DNA from: Sphingobium algorifonticola
Lineage (GTDB): Bacteria; Pseudomonadota; Alphaproteobacteria; Sphingomonadales; Sphingomonadaceae
Reading direction: 5' to 3'
Assembly (NCBI RefSeq): GCF_004005485.1
Contig: NZ_RZUL01000001.1
Location: 1 to 64,000 of the forward strand
DNA: 64,000 nucleotides
This document shows positions 56,959 to 64,000 of the stretch, one piece after another. A program made the position numbers and the translations under genes. Each line of letters begins with the position of its first letter. The first letter of the stretch is position 1. The notes beneath the pieces are model-generated. The model did no database searches, was not told the DNA's origin, and was given only the letters and a program-made list of their open reading frames with translations.

Positions 56959-57505
56959 CATCCACGAACAGCTCGACCGCGTACGGGAAATTGCCGGCGA
57001 AACCGCGGAGGCCGCGGCGGAGCGTTTGAAAACCGTGCGCGACAGCACCGCCGATAGTCTCGCCCGATCGCGGGAAAAAGCGGCCATCGTCTACAATGAT
57101 GCGCGCGACAAATCCTATCGGGCGGCCGATCGCGCCAACACGTTCGTGCAGGAACATCCGATTGCAGCGACCGCCGCCGCGGTGGCCGCAGGCGCGATGA
57201 TCGCCCTCATCTTTCCCAAGGGGCGCGCCCTTGCGCGATCCGTGCCGGGCGCGTTGTCTGCCGTCGGCGCGCGAGCCGGGCAGATCGCCAGTGTGGCGGT
57301 CGATGCGCTGGAACATCGCGCGCAGGACATCCGGTCCGGCGCAGGGCATGCCGCGACCGAAGCGCGCACGGCGATTGGCCATGCGGGCGCCAAGGCATCG
57401 GATGTAGCCGATGCAGCGGCCGGCCTTGCCCGCGACGCGATCCATGCCGCAGAAAAGGTCGTCGGCAACGCCGTGGAGAAGGCATCCGACCGGTTGCGCA
57501 AGTAA
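56948..57505 (+). CDS. DUF883/YqjD-like membrane-anchored protein
   Basis: A 185-residue protein. An N-terminal coiled coil (MKNDIHEQLDRVREIAGETA) leads to the anchor helix EHPIAATAAAVAAGAMIALIF near residue 74. Long Ala-rich helices follow. DUF883 proteins such as YqjD/ElaB dock ribosomes on the membrane in stationary phase in E. coli. It overlaps the preceding gene by 11 bases, so four genes in a row are coupled. Confidence 0.75.
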   Translation: MKNDIHEQLDRVREIAGETAEAAAERLKTVRDSTADSLARSREKAAIVYNDARDKSYRAADRANTFVQEHPIAATAAAVAAGAMIALIFPKGRALARSVPGALSAVGARAGQIASVAVDALEHRAQDIRSGAGHAATEARTAIGHAGAKASDVADAAAGLARDAIHAAEKVVGNAVEKASDRLRK

Positions 57506-57527
57506 CCGTCGCGTTTCGCAGCGCTAG

Positions 57528-57567
57528 GGAAAAGCCGGTTTTCCTCGGGAAAACCGGCTTTTCCTTT
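57528..57567 (+). terminator. Strong hairpin after membrane-anchor cluster
   Basis: GGAAAAGCCGGTTTTCC and its exact complement form a 17-base perfect stem with a three-base TCG loop, followed by TTTGG. It lies 23 bases after the last gene of the cluster. Confidence 0.75.
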
Positions 57568-57639
57568 GGCTCGTCCCCTTGGAAAAGCCGCAGGGGGCTG
57601 CTACCGCCTTGGCCTTGTTCCCCAGCAAGGATAACGGCA

Positions 57640-57858
57640 TTGAGCAAGATGCATCTCGTGATGGGTGGTCGCGTCAAGGATCCGCAGACCCTCGATTTCG
57701 AAGATTTGAGCGCCATCGATTTCGTGGGCGTGTTTCCCGACTATGCATCGGCGGAAAAAGCCTGGCGCGCGGCGGCACAACGGACCGTCGACGATGCGGA
57801 AATGAAATATGTGGTGGTCCACCTTCACCGCCTGCTGGAGCCTGACCAGCACAGCTAA
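57640..57858 (+). CDS. DUF4170-type small protein
   Basis: A 72-residue protein with MHLVMGGRVKDPQTLDFEDL and YASAEKAWRAAAQRTVDDAE, which I recognise as a short DUF4170-like protein of alphaproteobacteria with unknown function. A TTG start has AAGGAT upstream at good distance; an ATG three codons later is an alternative. It is convergent with the rhomboid gene, 34 bases away. Confidence 0.7.
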   Translation: MSKMHLVMGGRVKDPQTLDFEDLSAIDFVGVFPDYASAEKAWRAAAQRTVDDAEMKYVVVHLHRLLEPDQHS

Positions 57859-57892
57859 GCCCCGCTCGGCTAAACCGCACGGACGCCCACTG

Positions 57893-58573
57893 TCAGCGCG
57901 TTTCCAGTTCCGCCGGGCGTTGGCGAAATCGCAGATGCAGCAGTGGCCTGGTCAGCAACAGTCCGGCCACGAAACCGCCGATATGCGCGCCGATCGCGAT
58001 CTGCCCCACGCCTTCGTCCGGCCCGGCGCCGCGGGTTGCGATACCGATCATGACCTGAATGAGGGTCCAGCCCGCCGCCAGCCAGGCGATGCGGACGACG
58101 TTGGCCGAAAACGGGCCGATGCGTCTGACTTTCTGGGCGCTGTACATGAGTGCATAGGTCCCGATCAGCGCGGAAATGGCGCCGCTGGCACCCACCATCG
58201 GCCCGCCCGCCATGGGATCGAGCGCCCATTCGGCCAGCGCGGCCGCATAAGCGCCCAACACATACAGCAGCAACAGCAGCTTTGCGCCCAGCACATGCTC
58301 GACATGACGACCGCAGAACATCAGCATCAGCAAGTTGAAGCCAATGTGCACCCATCCGCCATGGATGAGCGTCGCACTCAGCGGCGTCAGCCACACGGGC
58401 ACGGCAAAAGGGCCTATCGCATGGGCAAAGGTGGTCGGCTCGCTCAGCCGCAAGGGAATGAAGCCGCCGACGATGGCGGCATAGTCGATCTGCCCCAGCC
58501 CCCATGTCAGAACGAACAGCGCAAGCGTGACGATCGCCAGCCAGTTGGTCATCTGACCGCGGGGGATCTTCAT
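57893..58573 (-). CDS. Rhomboid family intramembrane serine protease
   Basis: A 226-residue membrane protein with about six helices. The catalytic Ser130 is in GASGAISALIG and His197 in IGAHIGG. N80 (HIGFNLLML) completes the hydrogen-bonding set. All three core residues are present, so an active protease is likely. The substrate is unknown. It lies between greA, upstream, and the DUF4170-type gene. Confidence 0.9.
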   Translation of the reverse strand: MKIPRGQMTNWLAIVTLALFVLTWGLGQIDYAAIVGGFIPLRLSEPTTFAHAIGPFAVPVWLTPLSATLIHGGWVHIGFNLLMLMFCGRHVEHVLGAKLLLLLYVLGAYAAALAEWALDPMAGGPMVGASGAISALIGTYALMYSAQKVRRIGPFSANVVRIAWLAAGWTLIQVMIGIATRGAGPDEGVGQIAIGAHIGGFVAGLLLTRPLLHLRFRQRPAELETR

Positions 58574-58621
58574 CGGGCTGGTGCGCGGGGGATCATCGCC
58601 CGGTTGTCGGACAGAAACGCA

Positions 58622-59098
58622 TCAGATGAACGCGATCTTGTCGACCAGATAGAACTTCTCGCCCGAAGGCACGGTGACTTCCACTTCGTCGCCGACCTGC
58701 CGACCGATCAGCGCGCGTCCCAGCGGGCTGTTGTAGGAAATCATGCCCGATTTGGCATCCGCTTCCGCTTGTCCCACGATCTGATAGGTGACGGGCTTGT
58801 CATCCTCATCCAGCAGCGTGACGGTCGCGCCGAACACGACCTTGTCGCCCGACAGCATGGTCGGATCGATAATCTGCGCGCGCGACAGCTTGTCTTCCAG
58901 ATCGGCAATCGTCGCCTCGACCTGACCCTGACGTTCCTTCGCCGCATGATATTCGGCATTTTCAGAGAGATCGCCATGGGCCCGCGCTTCCTCGATGGCA
59001 TCGACGATCTGCGGACGCTCGGCTTTCAGTTCCCGCAACTGCGCCGTGAGCTTTTCATAGCCGATCATCAGCATCGGCATCTTTTCGGCGGTCGCCAT
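58622..59098 (-). CDS. greA: Transcription elongation factor GreA
   Basis: A 158-residue RNA polymerase secondary-channel factor. The N-terminal coiled coil carries [20 protein letters not shown] with its acidic tip. The C-terminal FKBP-like domain contains [18 protein letters not shown]. It rescues backtracked polymerase. The ATG giving MATAEK has AAAGGA six bases upstream; another in-frame ATG is two codons earlier. It follows carB on the same strand. Confidence 0.95.
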   Translation of the reverse strand: MATAEKMPMLMIGYEKLTAQLRELKAERPQIVDAIEEARAHGDLSENAEYHAAKERQGQVEATIADLEDKLSRAQIIDPTMLSGDKVVFGATVTLLDEDDKPVTYQIVGQAEADAKSGMISYNSPLGRALIGRQVGDEVEVTVPSGEKFYLVDKIAFI

Positions 59099-59177
59099 GG
59101 ACATTCCTTTGTCAAAAACAGTCTCTAACGGCCCCACCTGCGAGTGGCCGTTTGCAGCTTTACTGAAGTGCAGGGGT

Positions 59178-62100
59178 TCAGGTCAGCGACGCAGAATAAT
59201 AGGACTGCAACGACCGAACTTCAAGAGGACGCGCCCGCAGCGCCTCAATCGCATCGACCGCGGCAACACTGGCAGCGGCCGTCGTGAAGCTCGGTATCTT
59301 CTGTTTCAGCGCACTGGCCCGGATCGACTGGCTGTCTTTCAAGGACTGCCAGCCTTCGGTCGTGTTGAAGATAAGATCGATGCCGCCATCCCTGATCCGG
59401 TCGACGATATGCGGACGGCCCTGTGCGACCTTGTTGACGATCTCCACCTTGATTCCGCTGTCTTCCAGAAAGCGCGCGGTCCCGCCGGTCGCCACGATCG
59501 CAAAGCCCTGCTCCGCGATTTTGCGCGCGGCTGGCAGGATGACCGCCTTGTCGCTGTCCTTCACCGATATGAATACGGTGCCGCCGCGCGGCAGCAGCGT
59601 GCCCGCCCCGATCTGCGCCTTTGCAAAGGCCATGGCAAAATCGGCGTCTATCCCCATGACTTCACCGGTGGATTTCATTTCCGGCGACAGCACCGGATCG
59701 ACACCGGGGAACCGCGCGAAGGGAAATACCGCTTCCTTGACGGCGATGTGGTTGATGGCGTGACGGTCGATCTGCGGCAACGCGCGCAATGTCTCCCCCG
59801 CCATGACCCGCGCGGCGATCTTGGCGATGGGCGTGCCGATCGCCTTGGCGACGAAGGGGACCGTGCGGCTGGCGCGCGGATTGACTTCGATCAGATAGAC
59901 ATCGCCATCCTTGACCGCGAACTGGATGTTCATAAGGCCGCGGACGGACAGCGCCCGCGCCAGCACATCGGCCTGCCGGTCAATTTCCGCGATAATGTCC
60001 GCCGACAGGCTGTAGGGCGGCAATGAGCAGGCGCTGTCCCCGGAATGCACGCCCGCTTCCTCGATATGCTGGAGCACGCCCGCGACCACGACATCGGTGC
60101 CGTCGCACAATGCATCCACATCCACTTCGATCGCATCGCGCAGATACTGGTCGATCAGCACCGGGGAATCCCCCGACACCTGCACCGCCGTCGCGATATA
60201 TTCCTCAAGCTGCGCCTGCCCGTCGACGATCTCCATCGCCCGGCCACCCAGAACATAGCTTGGCCGCATCAGCACCGGATAGCCGATGCGGTTGGCGACC
60301 GCGATCGCCTCTTCGCGGCTGCGGGCGATGCCGTTGGCAGGCTGACGCAGTTTCAGCCGGTCGATCAGCGCCGCGAACCGCTCGCGATCCTCCGCCAGGT
60401 CGATCGCATCGGGCGACGTGCCAAGGATGGGAATGCCCGCATCCTCCAGCGCCTGCGCCAGCTTCAGCGGAGTCTGCCCGCCGAACTGGACGATGACGCC
60501 GACAAGCGTTCCGGTGGATTTTTCGACATCCAGGATTTCCAGCACGTCCTCCGCCGTCAGCGGCTCGAAATAGAGGCGATCGGATGTGTCGTAATCGGTG
60601 GAGACGGTTTCCGGATTGCAGTTGACCATGATGGTTTCATAGCCTGCATCCCCCAGGGCAAAGCAGGCATGACAGCAGCAATAGTCGAATTCGATCCCTT
60701 GCCCGATCCGGTTCGGCCCGCCGCCCAGAATGACGATCTTCTTGCGGTCGGATGGCGCAGATTCGCATGCAGGCTCGCCGAAGCTCGGCGCTTCATAGGT
60801 CGAGTACATGTAGGGCGTTTTCGCCTCGAACTCCGCCGCGCAGGTGTCGATACGCTTGAACACCGGCCGGACGCCCAGGCGATGGCGCAGCGCGCGCACC
60901 TCATCCTCGGTAATGCCGCCCGTCATCGCAACGACGGCTTCCCGGATCAGGCCGGACCCGCGCGCCACCGCCCTCTGCATGCCGGGGCGCAAATTGGCCG
61001 ATTGCAGCGCCAGCCAGGCCAAACGCTTGTCCGAAAAGCCCATGGACTTCAAACGCCGCATCCCGTCCGCATCCTGCGGCAGGCCATCATCGAGCACCTC
61101 CTGCTCGGCCTCCACAATTTCCTTGATCCGCTCCAGGAACCAAGGGTCGTACTTCGCAATGGCGTGGATTTCGGCGACAGTTAGGCCTTCGCGCAAGGCC
61201 TGCGCCGCGACGAGCAGCCGGTCCGGCGTCGGTTGGGACAAGGCGGCGATGATATCGTCTTTCGACGCGCCGACCAGATGATCGACCTGATTGAAGCCCG
61301 AAAGCCCGGTCTCCAGCCCCCGCAGCGCCTTCTGCATCGATTCATGGATCGACCGGCCGATCGCCATCACTTCGCCGACGGATTTCATGGCGGTGCCCAG
61401 CAGCGGTTCGGCGCCCTTGAACTTCTCGAACGCGAAGCGCGGGATCTTTGTCACGACATAATCGATCGTCGGCTCGAACGACGCAGGGGTTGCCCCGGTA
61501 ATGTCGTTGGTGATCTCGTCCAGCGTGTAGCCGACCGCCAGCTTCGCCGCGACCTTCGCGATCGGAAAGCCCGTCGCCTTCGACGCCAAAGCCGACGACC
61601 GCGACACGCGCGGGTTCATCTCAATGACGATCAGGCGGCCGTCCTTCGGATTGACGGCGAACTGCACATTGGAGCCGCCCGTCTCCACGCCGATCTCGCG
61701 CAGCACCGCGATGCTGGCGTTGCGCATGATCTGATATTCCTTGTCCGTCAGCGTCAGCGCCGGGGCGACGGTGATGCTGTCGCCGGTGTGGACGCCCATC
61801 GGATCGACATTTTCGATCGAGCAGATGATGATGCAGTTGTCGTTGCGATCCCGCACGACTTCCATCTCATATTCTTTCCAGCCGAGCAGCGATTCCTCGA
61901 TCAGCACTTCGGTGGTCGGCGAGGCATCCAGTCCGCCGGTGACGATCTGCACGAACTCCTCACGGTTGTAGGCGATGCCGCCGCCGGTGCCGCCCATGGT
62001 GAAGCTGGGGCGGATGATGGAGGGAAGCCCGGTGAACTCCAGCGCGTCGAGCGCCTCCTCCAGCGTATGTGCGATCCGCGAGCGGGCGCTTTCCAGGCCG

Positions 62101-62516
62101 ATCTTATCCATCGCATTACGGAACTTGATGCGGTCCTCCGCCTTGTCGATCGCCTCGGCATCTGCGCCGATCATCTGCACGCCATATTTCGCCAGGGTGC
62201 CATCGTTGAACAGCGCCAACGCGGTGTTGAGCGCCGTCTGCCCGCCCATGGTCGGCAGGATCGCGTCGGGCCGCTCCTTCTCGATGATCTTCGCGACGAT
62301 CTCCGGCGTGATCGGCTCGACATAGGTCGCGTCCGCCATCTCCGGGTCGGTCATGATCGTGGCGGGATTGGAATTGACCAGAATGATCCGGTAGCCTTCC
62401 TCCTTCAGCGCCTTGCACGCCTGGGTCCCCGAATAATCGAACTCGCACGCCTGCCCGATGATGATGGGGCCTGCGCCGATGATGAGGATGGATTGGATGT
62501 CGGTGCGTTTGGGCAT
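59178..62516 (-). CDS. carB: Carbamoyl-phosphate synthase large subunit
   Basis: Makes carbamoyl phosphate for arginine and pyrimidines. The 1112-residue protein has two ATP-grasp halves: [20 protein letters not shown] and [20 protein letters not shown] ENPRVSRSS in the first, [13 protein letters not shown] and [13 protein letters not shown] [13 protein letters not shown] in the second. The allosteric domain ends in an MGS-like fold ([13 protein letters not shown]). An accessory gene and rraB stand between it and carA. Confidence 0.96.
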   Translation of the reverse strand: MPKRTDIQSILIIGAGPIIIGQACEFDYSGTQACKALKEEGYRIILVNSNPATIMTDPEMADATYVEPITPEIVAKIIEKERPDAILPTMGGQTALNTALALFNDGTLAKYGVQMIGADAEAIDKAEDRIKFRNAMDKIGLESARSRIAHTLEEALDALEFTGLPSIIRPSFTMGGTGGGIAYNREEFVQIVTGGLDASPTTEVLIEESLLGWKEYEMEVVRDRNDNCIIICSIENVDPMGVHTGDSITVAPALTLTDKEYQIMRNASIAVLREIGVETGGSNVQFAVNPKDGRLIVIEMNPRVSRSSALASKATGFPIAKVAAKLAVGYTLDEITNDITGATPASFEPTIDYVVTKIPRFAFEKFKGAEPLLGTAMKSVGEVMAIGRSIHESMQKALRGLETGLSGFNQVDHLVGASKDDIIAALSQPTPDRLLVAAQALREGLTVAEIHAIAKYDPWFLERIKEIVEAEQEVLDDGLPQDADGMRRLKSMGFSDKRLAWLALQSANLRPGMQRAVARGSGLIREAVVAMTGGITEDEVRALRHRLGVRPVFKRIDTCAAEFEAKTPYMYSTYEAPSFGEPACESAPSDRKKIVILGGGPNRIGQGIEFDYCCCHACFALGDAGYETIMVNCNPETVSTDYDTSDRLYFEPLTAEDVLEILDVEKSTGTLVGVIVQFGGQTPLKLAQALEDAGIPILGTSPDAIDLAEDRERFAALIDRLKLRQPANGIARSREEAIAVANRIGYPVLMRPSYVLGGRAMEIVDGQAQLEEYIATAVQVSGDSPVLIDQYLRDAIEVDVDALCDGTDVVVAGVLQHIEEAGVHSGDSACSLPPYSLSADIIAEIDRQADVLARALSVRGLMNIQFAVKDGDVYLIEVNPRASRTVPFVAKAIGTPIAKIAARVMAGETLRALPQIDRHAINHIAVKEAVFPFARFPGVDPVLSPEMKSTGEVMGIDADFAMAFAKAQIGAGTLLPRGGTVFISVKDSDKAVILPAARKIAEQGFAIVATGGTARFLEDSGIKVEIVNKVAQGRPHIVDRIRDGGIDLIFNTTEGWQSLKDSQSIRASALKQKIPSFTTAAASVAAVDAIEALRARPLEVRSLQSYYSASLT

Positions 62517-62905
62517 TATTCCAGGCTTTCACGAAACAGCCGAACATACGGAGGGCTGACAAAGGACGTTAGGCAATTAAAACTTGAATCGTTCAGCGTA
62601 CCGGCATCAGTGCGTAACCAAGCGGTTTCATCAACATCTGTCATGGTGTCGTTGGTTTCCAGCCGCCAGGATCGCAACCCGCATTTGGTCGCAGCCTTTA
62701 GAACATAGTCGCTAACGCTTGCCGCATCGCGCGCGGGGTCGGCCTTGCCATCGGCCCATTTTGGATACCAGCCCGTGGCGCGGCGATATTCCAACGTGAC
62801 AACCGCCTTCTCAGCGCGCATCTGCTGAACAATCCATCCACCCAAAAATGCGAGAGTGGAGAGTGCCACGCCGCCAGCGAATGGCACAAACCATGCCCTT
62901 CTCAA
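62516..62905 (-). CDS. Orphan protein between rraB and carB
   Basis: A 129-residue protein with an N-terminal helix ([19 protein letters not shown], residues 8-26) and a soluble remainder with two Cys (KCGL, FNCLTS). No family is recognised. G+C content is visibly lower than that of its neighbours (AT-rich runs near 62571-62590), suggesting acquisition. It overlaps the rraB end by four bases and the carB start by one, so it is translated as part of the car operon. Confidence 0.6.
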   Translation of the reverse strand: MRRAWFVPFAGGVALSTLAFLGGWIVQQMRAEKAVVTLEYRRATGWYPKWADGKADPARDAASVSDYVLKAATKCGLRSWRLETNDTMTDVDETAWLRTDAGTLNDSSFNCLTSFVSPPYVRLFRESLE

Positions 62906-63273
62906 TGCACTGCTCCCGTAACCGCTTCGCAGCCCCAGCCGTCATATTCGACGTCGAATAATATTTCGATTTGCAGGCATTTGAGCGTCAGCGCGCGGAT
63001 GGAGGCTTCGTCGACCGCCTGTTCGCATTCGAGGAAGAGATAGGGGTCGCCGCCGTCCTCCGGCTCCTCGCGGTCCAGCTCGACGAAGCCGAACTGGCTG
63101 GCGTATTCCAGCAGCCGTTCGAGATCCTTCTCGCTGCCCCGGAAGCTGACGTCCACCGGGCGCGGGGTGCGGGCCTTGTCGCCATTGGCGGCGAGGCTGG
63201 CGAGGACGCCCTTGTCGGCTTCCCATTCCTCTTCCAGCCGGGCGGGATCGACCGGGGGCAGCTTGAGGCTCAT
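62902..63273 (-). CDS. rraB: RraB-like ribonuclease E inhibitor
   Basis: A 123-residue protein of the RraB (RNase E regulator) fold, containing VDVSFRGSEKDLERLLEYAS, DGGDPYLFLE and EYDGWGCEAV near the end. RraB binds RNase E and changes RNA decay. It is placed between carA and carB, an arrangement of alphaproteobacteria. The start at MSLKLPP overlaps the carA stop by four bases. Confidence 0.8.
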   Translation of the reverse strand: MSLKLPPVDPARLEEEWEADKGVLASLAANGDKARTPRPVDVSFRGSEKDLERLLEYASQFGFVELDREEPEDGGDPYLFLECEQAVDEASIRALTLKCLQIEILFDVEYDGWGCEAVTGAVH

Positions 63274-64000
63274 GCGTCCGCGCCTTGCTTGGTCAGGCCC
63301 GCCACGAACCGCTCGAACAGGTAGAAGCTGTCCTGTGGCCCCGGCGAGGCTTCGGGGTGATATTGCACGGAAAAGGCGTTGCGGTCGGTCAGTTCCAGTC
63401 CGCAATTACTGCCGTCGAACAGCGAGACATGCGTCGGCTTCACATTCTCGGGCAAGCTGTCGGTATCGACCGCAAAGCCGTGGTTCATGCTGGTGATCTC
63501 GACAAGGCCATCGGACAGGCGCTTGACGGGATGGTTCGCGCCGCGATGCCCCTGATGCATCTTGACCGTCCTGCCACCCGCCGCGATCGCCAGCAGCTGA
63601 TGCCCCAGACAGATGCCGAAGATCGGCACGTCCGCATCCAGCAGAGCCCGGATCACCGGCACCGCATAGGCTCCCGTCGCCGCCGGATCGCCCGGCCCGT
63701 TGGACAGGAACACGCCGTCGGGCTTCAGCGCCATCACATCGGCGAATGACGCGGTCGCGGGTAGAACGGATACCTGCGCCCCGGCCTTCACCAGATTGCG
63801 GAAGATGTTGTTCTTCGCGCCATAATCGATCGCGACGACATGCGGGCGAAGTGTGTTTTGGCCGTCGGCTTTGCTGTCGCCATAACCCTGCCCCAGCGTC
63901 CATGCGCCGCCGGTCCAGGCGCGGCTTTCCTTGCCTGTCACGGCGATGGCAAGGTCCATCCCCTCCAGCCCCGGCCATTCGCGCGCCTTGGCGATCAGGG
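63270..64000 (-). CDS. carA: Carbamoyl-phosphate synthase small subunit (partial)
   Basis: The glutaminase subunit supplying ammonia to CarB. Only the C-terminal 242 codons are inside the window; the N-terminal part lies beyond the right edge. The class I glutamine amidotransferase triad is visible: GICLGHQLL (Cys nucleophile), and FSVQYHPEASPGPQD (His and Glu). It is the first gene of the minus-strand car operon, and its stop overlaps rraB by four bases. Confidence 0.94.
   Translation of the reverse strand, partial: LIAKAREWPGLEGMDLAIAVTGKESRAWTGGAWTLGQGYGDSKADGQNTLRPHVVAIDYGAKNNIFRNLVKAGAQVSVLPATASFADVMALKPDGVFLSNGPGDPAATGAYAVPVIRALLDADVPIFGICLGHQLLAIAAGGRTVKMHQGHRGANHPVKRLSDGLVEITSMNHGFAVDTDSLPENVKPTHVSLFDGSNCGLELTDRNAFSVQYHPEASPGPQDSFYLFERFVAGLTKQGADA

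Overview
The window is a high-G+C chromosomal segment (about mid-60s % G+C by eye) from an alphaproteobacterium, most likely a sphingomonad. Support for this: a class I lysyl-tRNA synthetase, CtrA, an rpmF-plsX-fabH-ihfA-merR block, rpsP-rimM-trmD-rplS next to ffh, PdhA plus a PdhB carrying a lipoyl domain, and many dispersed palindromes built around a GCGAAAGC core, which are common in sphingomonad genomes. It is dense core genome. I saw no rRNA, tRNA, prophage, insertion sequence or CRISPR array.

Layout. 1-10 kb: lysK, a PH-like membrane protein, a PilZ protein, a DinG-type helicase, sixA, then merR/ihfA/fabH/plsX/rpmF on the minus strand. 10-16 kb: an MBL hydrolase, then rplS-trmD-small membrane protein-vapC-vapB-rimM-rpsP and ffh (minus). 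A PIN toxin-antitoxin pair is embedded in this operon. 16-22 kb: a GGDEF-EAL protein, dapF-mtaB-ftsY, yciB and a hemerythrin-like protein. mtaB carries an in-frame palindromic repeat. 22-27 kb: sodB, then pspF divergent from a sigma54-driven phage-shock operon. That operon encodes a 57-residue exported peptide, PspA, PspB, PspC and four more one-helix/coiled-coil proteins. 27-36 kb: sufE, a secreted protein, a DUF817/VWA pair, a frameshifted small exported protein, anmK, tyrS, a second PilZ protein, a cyclophilin and ctrA. 36-47 kb: LysR/pirin, wrbA, an acyltransferase, an RluA-type synthase, arfB, a GAF-type sulfoxide reductase, an RcnB/glycine-zipper protein, bpt, trmFO, an EF-hand protein and a phytoene-synthase-like protein. 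47-64 kb: a TadG/TadE/TadE trio, pdhAB, ftsB, eno, a four-gene membrane-anchor cluster, a rhomboid protease, greA, and carB-orphan-rraB-carA. carA runs off the right edge.

The strongest candidate for something not well described is the extended psp operon. Its last four small proteins repeat one plan: an N-terminal membrane helix, then a coiled coil with an [L/V]-E-x-I core. Three of them end in an E-I-E-x-L-R tail that also closes PspC. Other notable points are vapBC inside an essential ribosome/tRNA maturation operon, the repeat-derived peptide in MtaB, and an accessory gene between carA and carB.

All starts were chosen by eye from family alignments I know and from visible ribosome binding sites. 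No database search was run.
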